Source: Clostridia bacterium (GTDB lineage Bacteria; Bacillota_A; Clostridia; Oscillospirales; CAG-272). Taken from it: a stretch of 11,497 nt of DNA. The notes under the pieces are model-generated. The model did no database searches and was not told the DNA's origin. It saw nothing but the letters and a program-made list of their open reading frames with translations. Each line of letters starts with the position of its first letter. Within the stretch, counting starts at the first letter, position 1. A program made the position numbers and the translations under genes. The stretch lies in contig JAGAIH010000122.1 in the NCBI GenBank assembly GCA_017626655.1, positions 1-11,497 of the forward strand, written 5' to 3'. This document shows positions 1-7,104 of this stretch, in pieces.

Positions 1-339
1 ACCGAAGACGGTCTTCTCGTCCAGGTGGGCGGGCATCAGCACCGAGGGAAGGCCGTAGGTGGCGCAGGCCAGGAAGGCCTTGACAAACTCCACCGAATTG
101 GGGCAGAGGATGCCCACCAGGGAGCCGGGGGTGATGCCCGCTTCCTTGAGAACACCGCGGAAGGCGGCGACCATACCGTCCAGCTCGGCGTAGGTGTAGG
201 TCTTACCGTTATCCACGATGGCGGGGGTGTCAGGGTAGGCGCTGACCGAGTGGTTCCACATCTCGGTGACGCTTGCATAGTCCACGATCTTCTCAAAGGT
301 CTCGGGGTCTGTGTACTTGCGAAAGATCTCGTTGCTCAT
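1..339 (-). CDS. AMP-binding (acyl-/acid-activating) ligase, N-terminal part only
   Basis: The 113 codons visible encode the start of an ANL-superfamily adenylating enzyme, which activates a carboxylic acid with ATP before transfer to CoA or a carrier thiol. The protein begins MSNEIFRKYTDP and then shows the typical N-lobe pattern: an unfolded acid-loading start, YPDTPAIVDNGKTYTYAELD around residues 35-54, and GSLVGILCPNSVEF around 73-86, which corresponds to the 'GDxVgixlpNs' segment of the family. The ATP-binding (A3) and catalytic motifs lie outside the window, so substrate and activity cannot be judged. The ATG at 339 is preceded by AAAGGAG at good spacing. It follows the upstream acyltransferase by only 10 bases and is the fifth gene of the leftward operon, which already contains one ligase at 3570-5492. 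No stop codon is reached. Sure of the family, unsure of the substrate. Confidence 0.85.
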   Translation of the reverse strand, partial: MSNEIFRKYTDPETFEKIVDYASVTEMWNHSVSAYPDTPAIVDNGKTYTYAELDGMVAAFRGVLKEAGITPGSLVGILCPNSVEFVKAFLACATYGLPSVLMPAHLDEKTVFG

Positions 340-349
340 AGAAGCTCCT

Positions 350-1021
350 TTATGTGCGGTATTTTTCTTCGTAGTAGCGTTTCAGCTCCAGCTCCTTCTC
401 ACGGAGCTGCTCGGAAACGGCGTTCATCTTATCCACCGAGGGAATGAGTCCCACGGCGCTCTTGACGTCGAAGGGTTCGCCGATGATGACGTACTGGGCG
501 CGGTACCATTTCTCCCGCTTGACGATGTAGACGGGGACGATGGGTACCCCCGCGCGGTGGGCCATGAGAATGGCGCCCGACTTGAAGGCCTGGACCTCTC
601 TGGCGTCCCCTTGGTTGACCTGGCCTTCGGGGAAGATCACCACGGCCTTGCCCTCCTTCATACGATCCACCGCTGTATGGAAGCTGGCCATGCTGAAATT
701 GTCCTTGTCCACCCGAATACAGTGCATCCGCTTCAGCATGAAGGTCATGAGCTTGTTCTTGTACAGATCCTTGGTAACAAGGCAGTTCAGACGTCTCCAG
801 GGAAAAGAGGTCAGAATGGTGATGGGATCCACAAAAGTCGGGTGGTTGGAGGAGATGAGAACGCCCCCCTTGGGGCATTTTTGTCCCATGTGGATGACCC
901 GCGGGCGTATCCAGATCAGGGCGGGGATGGCACCCGTGATCTTAACGAAGTCGTAGAAGAAGTTACTTCCGATCCTTCTCTTCTTCCGCGACTCTTTCTT
1001 CGAGCTGCTGTTGGAGTTCAA
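350..1021 (-). CDS. PlsC-type 1-acyl-sn-glycerol-3-phosphate acyltransferase family protein
   Basis: This 223-residue protein has the glycerolipid acyltransferase (PlsC/LPLAT) signature: NHPTFVD, giving the HX4D catalytic pair at H60 and D65; IRVDKD near 102-107 (motif II region); FPEG at 130-133 (motif III); and VPIVPVY near 159-165 (motif IV). Such enzymes move an acyl group from acyl-ACP or acyl-CoA to a lysophospholipid or similar alcohol at the inner membrane face. The N-terminus is very basic (SKKESRKKRR), then mildly hydrophobic (about 21-38). The reading frame has no ATG before residue 45, so I take the TTG at 1021, which has GAGG about 9 bases upstream. This makes it overlap the preceding acyltransferase gene by 59 bp, suggesting translational coupling. 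It is related to, but clearly diverged from, that neighbour. The acceptor is unknown; classical phosphatidic acid synthesis is only one option. Confidence 0.88.
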   Translation of the reverse strand: MNSNSSSKKESRKKRRIGSNFFYDFVKITGAIPALIWIRPRVIHMGQKCPKGGVLISSNHPTFVDPITILTSFPWRRLNCLVTKDLYKNKLMTFMLKRMHCIRVDKDNFSMASFHTAVDRMKEGKAVVIFPEGQVNQGDAREVQAFKSGAILMAHRAGVPIVPVYIVKREKWYRAQYVIIGEPFDVKSAVGLIPSVDKMNAVSEQLREKELELKRYYEEKYRT

Positions 1022-1619
1022 TGATCTTACCTCGCAATCGTTCCGTGAGATTTGCTACGTTTTGGGTCATGCTGATACGGTCGTCGGCCAGCTCCCGAGG
1101 GTGTATGGGAGCGCCGATGATGACACGGTTGCGCTCCTTGCAGAAGAGCTTGCCCGTGGAGTAGACGGGGATGATGGGGGTGTCGGTCTCCAGGGCCAGG
1201 TAGGCGGCGGAGGGCTTGAAGGGAAGGGGGCGCTCCTCGCCCGCCTTGGGGAGACGGGCCTCGGGGTAGATCTCGATGACTCCGCCCTTATCCAGGATCC
1301 CCGCGCATCGGTCGATAAAGGAGAAATCCATGGCATCCCGATCCACGCGGATCATGCCGAAGCATTTCAGGAGGGTCCCCAGGAGGGGCCTGCCGTCGTA
1401 CAGGACCTCGGCGGCCAGGGCGCGGAGGGTGCGGCCCGGAAAGAGGAAGAGTAGGACTGCGAAGTCGTACAGGGTCTGGTGGTTGCAGATGACGATGGCC
1501 TTGCCTTTGATGCGGCGGGACTGCACCGACTTGTCTTCGTAGTAGACCTTGGTGCGGAAGACCAGCCGCTGGGGGATATAGCCCGTGATCTTGACGAACC
1601 AATGGAAAAAAGCGATCAT
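963..1619 (-). CDS. Second PlsC-like acyltransferase
   Basis: This 218-residue protein is a second lysophospholipid-acyltransferase-type enzyme. Visible motifs are NHQTLYD (HX4D, H47 and D52), MIRVDRD near 89-95, and TPIIPVYS near 147-154. Motif III reads YPEA (118-121) instead of the usual FPEG, so the phosphate- or acceptor-binding loop differs from the sister protein encoded just downstream. The C-terminal 30 residues are highly charged and probably helical (ERLRGKIIELQQQLEERVAEEE). The ATG at 1619 overlaps the stop of the transporter gene in an ATGA arrangement, and GAGGTGA seven bases upstream serves as ribosome binding site, so it is very likely translationally coupled to the transporter. 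The gene's own end overlaps the next acyltransferase start. Family is certain; donor (acyl-ACP or acyl-CoA) and acceptor are not. Confidence 0.88.
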   Translation of the reverse strand: MIAFFHWFVKITGYIPQRLVFRTKVYYEDKSVQSRRIKGKAIVICNHQTLYDFAVLLFLFPGRTLRALAAEVLYDGRPLLGTLLKCFGMIRVDRDAMDFSFIDRCAGILDKGGVIEIYPEARLPKAGEERPLPFKPSAAYLALETDTPIIPVYSTGKLFCKERNRVIIGAPIHPRELADDRISMTQNVANLTERLRGKIIELQQQLEERVAEEEKDRK

Positions 1620-3532
1620 GCGGTCACCTCGGCGGGGGCGGCGGGAGCCTCCTCACGGTAGAGCCTGTTGACGGCGCTCTGGAGGATGGCCAGGGTGATG
1701 ATATTGATGGGGAGGATGAAGAAGACGCAGGACAAAAGGATCAGGGGCAGGAGGGGGAGCTTGACCTGCTTCCCTTCCTCGGCGGCCTTGTCCAGGATGA
1801 GGCGACGGAGCTTGACGATCGTCACGATCTGCCCGAAGGGGATGAGGCAGGAGATGAGCCACCAGGGCAGGATCCTGATCTTGCCCGTCAGCTTACGGAC
1901 AGATCCGAGCAGAAGTCCCGTCCAGATGAAGCCGAAGATAAAGCCCGACAGGATGGACAGGCCCACCTGCACGAAAATGATCTCCTCCCTCTCCTGCTTG
2001 ACCTCCTCGGTCTCGATCTCGGAGATATCCAGGTTGGGATCGAACTCCTTGAACTGGCGGGCGAGGATGGCGGGGGTGAAGTCGCGGGGGAGCTTGAAGG
2101 CTAAGAAGAAGCCTATGACACAGGTGATGCAGACGATGAAGGGGACCACCAGGTTGGCGAAGTTGTAGACCGTGGCGGCCTCCTCAGCGGAGACGACGGC
2201 GTCGGTAGCCAGGCCGTAGAGCTTACGGTAGGCCTCGGAGGAGTCGGTGGCCCAGGTGAAGCCCTTCTCCTTGGAGAGGAAGATGTTCTTGATGTACTCG
2301 TAGACCAGGGAGCCCGAAATGGCGCCCACGATGGAGGTGGCTACGGCGTTGCCCGCGAAGTACATGGCGGAGTGGTTCTTCCCCGTCAGCCGCTCCTCCA
2401 CGCAGGAGATCTGGGCGGGGGCCAGGTAGGGCATCATGAAGAAGGCGCCGATGGACCAGCTGGCACCCAGACCGCCCAGGATACCGATGGCGATCTTGAG
2501 GGTGGTGTTCCCCTCTCCCAACACGAAGCGGGAGGCGAGAAAAAAGGTCATGATGGCCACGGCGAAGGCCAGGAGACAGGACTGATAGGTAGCGCGGACA
2601 CCGTAGCGAGCCTTGGACTTATTGAAGAGGTAGAGCATGATGGGCACAGGGGCGAAGGCGCAGGTATTGAGCAGGGCCATCTGGAGGCTGTTCATGCCCA
2701 TGCCGCCGATAATCATGCCGTTCATGCCCGATAGGAACATCTGCATACCGAAGAAGGTACAGCAGTTGACGTAGAGCCAGCGGCGGAAGATCTTGTTTTT
2801 GAAGGTCAGGCGCAGAGACTCGCCCAGGGTGATCTTCTCGGGGGACAGGCCCTCGTTCTCGGGGTAGCCGTACTTCTTGCCCTCCTTGATGAGGAAGAGG
2901 GGGATGAGCATGGAGAGCATGAGGGGGGTGCAGGCGAAGACCAGGGTGTGGATGTGCATATCAAAGGCCTTCAGAAGCACGGGGACCAGGGCGTAGACCA
3001 GGCAGTAGGAGATGGTGTCGAAGAAGGACTTATAGCCCGACACGCGGAGCCTCTGGGGCTCGTCCTCGCAGACCGAGGAGAGGGAGCCGTAGAAGGCGAT
3101 GAGGCACATGGTGTAGCTGGCGAAGAAGATGAGGTTCCAGAAGAAGACCCAGACCGTGTTGAACAGGCTGTACTCGGCCTGAACGGGCATGACCCAGGAC
3201 AAAATGAAGCTCACCAGCATGGGGAGGAAGCAGACCGCGATGGCGGGACGGCGGCGGCCCCACTTGGTGGAGAGGGTATCGGTGATATAGGCGAAGGGGA
3301 TGTCGATGAGGCCGTCGAAGACCTTGCCCAGGGCGTAGAGGATGGGGAACAGGGCGGGGAGGATGAAGCAGAAGCCGGGCAGGATGGCCTGGAGCTGCTC
3401 GCCTGCCTCCAGGGCGGCGGGGTTCAGGGCGTCGGAATAGTAGGAGCCCATGAGGACCATGAGGAAGTTGGGGCCAAAGCCCGAGAACGCAAAGAGGAAT
3501 TCCTTCCATTTGGTGTTCAGTGATCGTACCAT
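1616..3532 (-). CDS. GPH/MelB-type MFS transporter with C-terminal membrane extension
   Basis: This 638-residue polytopic membrane protein belongs to the glycoside-pentoside-hexuronide:cation symporter branch of the major facilitator superfamily (MFS_2). The best marker is the segment from G69 to P96, including KVFDGLIDIPF and STKWGRRRP, which matches the conserved D-x3-D ... WGRRRP loop of MelB-like proteins; D73 and D77 sit where MelB has its cation-site acids. Hydrophobic segments run to about residue 480, a normal length for the family. A charged linker (about 481-515, rich in E and D) then leads to an unusual extension with three more hydrophobic segments (about 521-543, 554-574, 592-617). 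AAAGGA upstream of the ATG is the ribosome binding site. It lies between an acyl-AMP ligase and two acyltransferases, so a lipid-like or acylated substrate is plausible, but GPH proteins mostly carry sugars; the cargo is unknown. Confidence 0.85.
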   Translation of the reverse strand: MVRSLNTKWKEFLFAFSGFGPNFLMVLMGSYYSDALNPAALEAGEQLQAILPGFCFILPALFPILYALGKVFDGLIDIPFAYITDTLSTKWGRRRPAIAVCFLPMLVSFILSWVMPVQAEYSLFNTVWVFFWNLIFFASYTMCLIAFYGSLSSVCEDEPQRLRVSGYKSFFDTISYCLVYALVPVLLKAFDMHIHTLVFACTPLMLSMLIPLFLIKEGKKYGYPENEGLSPEKITLGESLRLTFKNKIFRRWLYVNCCTFFGMQMFLSGMNGMIIGGMGMNSLQMALLNTCAFAPVPIMLYLFNKSKARYGVRATYQSCLLAFAVAIMTFFLASRFVLGEGNTTLKIAIGILGGLGASWSIGAFFMMPYLAPAQISCVEERLTGKNHSAMYFAGNAVATSIVGAISGSLVYEYIKNIFLSKEKGFTWATDSSEAYRKLYGLATDAVVSAEEAATVYNFANLVVPFIVCITCVIGFFLAFKLPRDFTPAILARQFKEFDPNLDISEIETEEVKQEREEIIFVQVGLSILSGFIFGFIWTGLLLGSVRKLTGKIRILPWWLISCLIPFGQIVTIVKLRRLILDKAAEEGKQVKLPLLPLILLSCVFFILPINIITLAILQSAVNRLYREEAPAAPAEVTA

Positions 3533-3569
3533 GTTGACTTTCCTTTCGTCAGGGTGGCGTCACGCCGTT

Positions 3570-5492
3570 TCAATGATTGCGGATGTAGGCGGTGAAATCT
3601 TGGACCGTAAAGAGGGATGCGCCCTCGGCGTAGAGATCGTCGATACCAAAGCGGGTCTTGATCTCGCTCTGGAGGGCGAAGTATTCCAGGCTGGTGCCGC
3701 CCAGTTGGTTGAAGAAGTGGGCGTCCGCGGGGATCTCACAGACGGGGCGGTCCAGGGCGGCGGCGAAGCATTCCCGCACCTCGGCCTCCAGGCCTGACAG
3801 GCGCTCCTCCACGCGGCGGTCAATGCCGCTTGCGTCAAAGGCGGCCATCTCACCGCTTGCCACGCCCCTGGCGATGCGGGAGCGGGAGAGCTTGATCTCA
3901 CCGCCACGCAGGAGAGGCTCGTAGGTCATCAGCACGCGGCTGACGGCCCGCTCCAGCTTGACGGCGGCCAGAGCTCCTGTCAGCTCGTCGTGGATAGCGC
4001 GCAGTCCCTCGGCGGAGTATCCCCCGCGGAGGGAGGCCAGTAGGGTGATCTCCCCCGTTGCGGCCTTGAAGAGGCAGACCTGCTCCACCCCCTTGACGGC
4101 GATGCCCGCCTCGGCCAGGACGGGATTGATGTTCTCGCCGTCGGGGCCGATGAGGAGGTCATCGCGGCGGCCCTTGATGTAGTAGCGGCCGTCCTTCTCC
4201 TCAGCCAGGTCTCCCGTGGCGAACCACTCGTCGAAGTCGGTCTCGGTGACGGTATCACCTTGGATGATGCGGGCGGCGCGTGTCTTGCTCTTGACCAGCA
4301 GCTCGCCGTCCTCGCTTATGCGGCACTGGGTGGTATGGAAGGGGGCGCCGATGGAGGCGGTGTTGAGGGTCTTACGCTTGTCCGAGAACTCCACCGAGGT
4401 GATGCCCAGCTCGGTCATGCCGTAGCCATTGGCCAGGTGGTAGCCGATGCCGTTGAAGAAGGCCAGGGTCTCGGCGCTGATGTGACTGCCCCCCGAGATG
4501 AGGAATTGGATGCTGTCTCCGAAGAGAGCTTCCCGCACCTCGCGGAGGGCCTTTCTCGCGATGGTGTCGCCGATTTTACCCAGCCGGTTGACGGTTCGGG
4601 TGGCCTTTTGGAACTTTCGGTAGGTCTTATCTCCGCGGCTCACGATCTTGCGGGTGGCGGCCTTGCAGACACCCTCCCAGACCATGGGGACGGCGAAGAT
4701 GTGGGTGACCTTGTGCTTTTTCACGGTGTTCTGCACCGTGGCGGGATTCAGGTCCTTGGGGAAGACGAAGGTACGGCTGAAGAAGCCGAACCAGAGGTAG
4801 ACGGCTATGAAGCCGAAGACGTGGCAGAGGGGGAGGAGCATGAGGTGCTTCAGCTCGCCCTCGTAGTGGTGTCCGATGGAGGGACAATGCCTGAGGATCT
4901 CCAGGCTGTCGCAGACCTGGTGGTAGAAGCTCTCTCCGTTGTAGGTGCAGAGCTTGACCCGCTCGGAGGTGCCCGAGGACATGAAGGTGACCTCCGAGCC
5001 GAAGGGAACGGGCTCGAATGCTTCCCCACTCTCGGTATTGATCTCTGCCACCGTATAGGTGGGCACCGAGAAGGAGCGGCTGTCGGATATCACGGCGGCG
5101 ATGCCGTGGTCGGCGATGACCGACTCCAGGACTGCGTCGGGCAGGCGGGTATTCATGAGCAGGATATGGTAGCCGCACTTGAGCAACGCCCAGAAGCAGG
5201 TGATCCAGGCAGGGCTGTTCTGGGCGTAGAGGCCCACCGTACTGCCTGCGGGGATGCCCTTCAGCGTCTTCTGAACGGTGGGCGCCACCGCCTCGATGCG
5301 GGCGTGGGCCTCGGCGTAGGTGGTCTTCTTCACGCGGTAGCCGTCGGTGACCTCAATCATGGTGTTGTCCGACTCGGCGAACATGTAGGCGTACAGGGTC
5401 TCCATGGTATGGGCCTCGCGGCTGAAGCGGGTGAGCTTGTCGGTGACATACTCTTCAATGGTGTTGAAATTTCGGATATTTCGGAGTTTCAT
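3570..5492 (-). CDS. Acyl-/aryl-AMP ligase fused to a C-terminal carrier-protein (ACP/PCP-like) domain
   Basis: This 640-residue protein combines an ANL adenylation domain (about 25-540) with a carrier domain (about 565-640). Adenylation motifs visible: TFMSSGTSERVKL at 169-181 (P-loop-like A3, usually SGTTGxPKG, here divergent), NGYGMTE at 355-361 (A5), ATGDL at 425-429 (A7), GRRDDLLI at 441-448 (A8) and RGGEIKLSR at 529-537 in the place of the A10 'GKxxR' loop. The carrier domain shows LGGTSLEYF, with S601 as the expected phosphopantetheine site (usual GGxSL). The likely reaction is ATP-dependent activation of a fatty or aryl acid and loading onto its own carrier arm, which downstream acyltransferases could use. 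The ATG at 5492 has GGAG five bases upstream. It is the first gene of the leftward operon. A substrate cannot be named from sequence; an acyl-CoA synthetase role is an alternative if the serine is not modified. Confidence 0.87.
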   Translation of the reverse strand: MKLRNIRNFNTIEEYVTDKLTRFSREAHTMETLYAYMFAESDNTMIEVTDGYRVKKTTYAEAHARIEAVAPTVQKTLKGIPAGSTVGLYAQNSPAWITCFWALLKCGYHILLMNTRLPDAVLESVIADHGIAAVISDSRSFSVPTYTVAEINTESGEAFEPVPFGSEVTFMSSGTSERVKLCTYNGESFYHQVCDSLEILRHCPSIGHHYEGELKHLMLLPLCHVFGFIAVYLWFGFFSRTFVFPKDLNPATVQNTVKKHKVTHIFAVPMVWEGVCKAATRKIVSRGDKTYRKFQKATRTVNRLGKIGDTIARKALREVREALFGDSIQFLISGGSHISAETLAFFNGIGYHLANGYGMTELGITSVEFSDKRKTLNTASIGAPFHTTQCRISEDGELLVKSKTRAARIIQGDTVTETDFDEWFATGDLAEEKDGRYYIKGRRDDLLIGPDGENINPVLAEAGIAVKGVEQVCLFKAATGEITLLASLRGGYSAEGLRAIHDELTGALAAVKLERAVSRVLMTYEPLLRGGEIKLSRSRIARGVASGEMAAFDASGIDRRVEERLSGLEAEVRECFAAALDRPVCEIPADAHFFNQLGGTSLEYFALQSEIKTRFGIDDLYAEGASLFTVQDFTAYIRNH

Positions 5493-5549
5493 GATCTCTC
5501 CATATGCAAAAAAATACGCAAATTGTCGATGTGTGTCGTAATCAGAATT

Positions 5550-5578
5550 ATTATATCACAGAACCTTCACAAAATCAA
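5550..5578 (-). promoter_or_regulatory. Sigma-A promoter of the ligase-transporter-acyltransferase operon
   Basis: Read on the minus strand, TTGATT (5578-5573) and TATAAT (5555-5550) are separated by exactly 17 bases, and the -10 is extended by TGA directly before it. Transcription should start near 5543, leaving a leader of about 50 nt before the ATG at 5492. No other convincing promoter is seen inside the operon, whose genes overlap or lie within 37 bp of each other. Confidence 0.8.
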
Positions 5579-5728
5579 GAGTAACAGGGGATATTTTTTG
5601 AGACTTTTTGATTCGTCAACCATCCTGTTTTTGTTTGTGGCGGAAGACTTTTCCGCGGCTTCGGTCCATATTATGAAAAACTCCCAACAGATACAACCGA
5701 ACACCTCGATATTTGGAGGTTTAGACTA
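5579..5728. other. Divergent intergenic region with small inverted repeat
   Basis: The 340-bp gap between the divergent genes at 5492 and 5833 holds two outward-facing promoters and, between them, about 150 bp without a gene. Within it GCGGAA (5640-5645) and TTCCGC (5651-5656) form a perfect six-base inverted repeat around a 5-base centre, and ACCTC/GAGGT (5703-5707 and 5716-5720) forms a weaker one just upstream of the rightward -35. Either could be an operator; nothing in the window identifies a regulator. Confidence 0.35.
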
Positions 5729-5757
5729 TTGCTTTTTTGCTTCTCCTGTGGTATACT
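5729..5757 (+). promoter_or_regulatory. Promoter of the 78-residue protein gene
   Basis: TTGCTT (5729-5734), a 17-base spacer and TATACT (5752-5757), with TGG immediately before the -10, form an extended -10 sigma-A promoter. It leaves a leader of about 70 nt before the ATG at 5833. Confidence 0.7.
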
Positions 5758-5832
5758 GGTACGGTCGAATTCTATGCGCCGCGGCGCTGACAGTGAAGTC
5801 GAAAAATTCTGTAGATAAAGGAAAAAAACGCC

Positions 5833-6069
5833 ATGAAGAAGATCATTTGCAAGGTCGAGTACGACACCGAGGCCTCCACCCTCGTGGCCAAGTACACCGA
5901 GGGCAGCTTCGGCGATCCCGCCGGCTTTGAGGAGACTCTGTACGTCACCGAGGGCGGTAAGTACTTCCTCTACGTCAACGGCGGCGAGGAGTCCATCCAC
6001 GCCAAGGAGGACATCAAGCGTGTCTCTCCCGCGAAGGCCGAGGAGTGGAAGGCAGAGCATAATCTGTAA
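5833..6069 (+). CDS. Small hypothetical protein (78 residues)
   Basis: The gene encodes a soluble, acidic 78-residue protein with no signal peptide or membrane segment. Alternating patterns such as KKIICKVEYDT, EETLYVT and GKYFLYVNGG suggest a small beta-rich fold, followed by a helical, charged tail ending PAKAEEWKAEHNL. I recall similar short Firmicutes proteins with an 'EtLY...G.yFLy..GG...eeA.eW' pattern and no assigned role; I give it no function. It has its own promoter (5729-5757), an AAAGGA ribosome binding site and a terminator directly after the stop, so it is a single-gene unit. Codons are almost all of the G/C-ending preferred type (AAG, GAG, GTC, TAC), consistent with strong expression. 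A small stress- or housekeeping-type protein is possible, but this is a guess. Confidence 0.8.
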   Translation: MKKIICKVEYDTEASTLVAKYTEGSFGDPAGFEETLYVTEGGKYFLYVNGGEESIHAKEDIKRVSPAKAEEWKAEHNL

Positions 6070-6085
6070 TGCCGTACACAAAGAA

Positions 6086-6118
6086 AACGGGGCTTTTCGG
6101 AGCCTCGTTTTTCTTTAT
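6086..6118 (+). terminator. Rho-independent terminator after the 78-residue gene
   Basis: AACGGGGCT (6086-6094) pairs with AGCCTCGTT (6101-6109) with one G-U pair, around a TTTCGG loop, followed by a T-rich run. Confidence 0.85.
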
Positions 6119-6136
6119 ATTTTTTCTCCCAATCTA

Positions 6137-6165
6137 TTGACTTTATTTCCCTTTTATGCTATAAT
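6137..6165 (+). promoter_or_regulatory. Promoter of the cysteine-tail membrane protein gene
   Basis: TTGACT (6137-6142) and a perfect TATAAT (6160-6165) lie 17 bases apart, with TGC just before the -10 (extended -10). The leader to the ATG at 6211 is about 40 nt and carries AAAGGAG six bases before the start. Confidence 0.85.
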
Positions 6166-6210
6166 GTAATCAATAGAACCGTTTACGCCACCGTAAGAAA
6201 GGAGTCCGTC

Positions 6211-7053
6211 ATGCCAGATATGGATGAGAACCGCTATCACCTTGTTGAGACCACGCCCGGAGAGGAAGCCTACTACGCCGCTGAGGCGGAGCGGATGGCC
6301 GACGCCTATCGGGTACGGGGGCGGATGATCTCCCTTTTGGGTATCCTGACCTCCCTCGCGTTCTGCCTTCTCATCCCCGCCTGGTACGGGGGCCTCGCGG
6401 AGCGATTTCCCCCCATCGCCGCGCTGGTGGTCGGCGCTCTGCTCTCCCTGTTCGCCATTCCCTGCCATCTGCTGGGGGGCAGTAAGGACGTGATCTCGGT
6501 GGGGTGGGTGAGATCCCTGCTCTACCTGGTGGGGATCGCGATCAACACGGCGGGCACTTCCCTGTGCATGACGGCCTACTACCTCCATCTCGGCAAGCTT
6601 CCGACCTACGGGGAGCTGCTCTTGGGCTTCATCGCGCCTGTGTTCCTGTTCGGTCTGGTCTGCATATTGATCCAAGTAAAGCCCGACCGCTACGGGCTTT
6701 GGACGGGAGGCACCTGTCTTCTGGCGGTGGCTCTGATCGTGGTCAGCATTGTGTTCTGGGTGAGGAGCGACAGCAAGGTGCTGTTCAGCTTTGGCTTCTT
6801 CGATCTGCTCTGGACTCTGATCGCGGTGATCGCCCTCCACGTGGCCTGCTCCGACGAGGAGTCGCCCTGGTTGCGGTTCTCCTCCTTCGCCGCCTTCGGG
6901 GTGCTGATGGCGGTGGGGAGCATTGTGCTCATCATCCTGGTCTGCGCCGCGGGCGGGGACGGGTGCGACTGCGGCGGGGACTGCTGTGACTGCGGGGACT
7001 GCGGTTGCGGGGGGACGGAGAACGGGAAGGCCGCCGCGAAACGGAAGAAATGA
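6211..7053 (+). CDS. Seven-helix membrane protein with cysteine-rich C-terminal tail
   Basis: I do not recognise the family. The 280-residue protein starts with an acidic cytosolic stretch (residues 1-33), then shows seven hydrophobic segments at about 37-57, 67-87, 98-122, 136-155, 164-184, 192-212 and 224-245. It ends in a Gly/Asp/Cys-rich tail in which C252, C254, C258, C259, C261, C264 and C266 fall within 15 residues, followed by a basic end (KAAAKRKK). A cluster of this kind could bind a metal ion or serve as a redox or scaffold element. The seven helices with an N-in start would put the tail outside, while the basic end argues for inside, so topology is open. The ATG at 6211 has AAAGGAG upstream. 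The gene is alone on its transcript, between its own promoter and a bidirectional terminator. Confidence 0.8.
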   Translation: MPDMDENRYHLVETTPGEEAYYAAEAERMADAYRVRGRMISLLGILTSLAFCLLIPAWYGGLAERFPPIAALVVGALLSLFAIPCHLLGGSKDVISVGWVRSLLYLVGIAINTAGTSLCMTAYYLHLGKLPTYGELLLGFIAPVFLFGLVCILIQVKPDRYGLWTGGTCLLAVALIVVSIVFWVRSDSKVLFSFGFFDLLWTLIAVIALHVACSDEESPWLRFSSFAAFGVLMAVGSIVLIILVCAAGGDGCDCGGDCCDCGDCGCGGTENGKAAAKRKK

Positions 7054-7064
7054 TCGGGATATGG

Positions 7065-7098
7065 AAAACGGTACGTCCGAGGGTGGGCGTACCGTTTT
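7065..7098. terminator. Bidirectional terminator between convergent genes
   Basis: AAAACGGTACG (7065-7075) is the exact inverse of CGTACCGTTTT (7088-7098) around a 12-base loop. T-runs appear after the stem on the plus strand and, more weakly, on the minus strand, so the hairpin can end both the membrane-protein gene (stop 7053) and the oxidoreductase gene (stop 7105). Confidence 0.88.
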
Positions 7099-7104
7099 TG
7101 TTAT

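Noticed and set aside
2948..3523. Plus-strand open frame of 191 codons opposite the transporter
   Set aside because: Low-complexity Glu/Gly/Asp product mirroring the transporter codons; no family motif.
4260..5930. Long plus-strand open frame (556 codons) opposite the ligase gene
   Set aside because: Its composition is the Gly/Asp/His/Val-rich pattern expected from the antisense of a GC-rich coding region, no ribosome binding site is present, and the minus-strand frame has clear adenylation motifs.
5671..6081. Minus-strand open frame of 136 codons over the 78-residue gene
   Set aside because: It spans the promoter and start of the plus-strand gene and has no ribosome binding site or recognisable motif.
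6154..6840. Minus-strand open frame of 228 codons opposite the seven-helix protein
   Set aside because: Gln/His/Arg-rich low-complexity product typical of an antisense frame; the plus strand has promoter, ribosome binding site and membrane segments.
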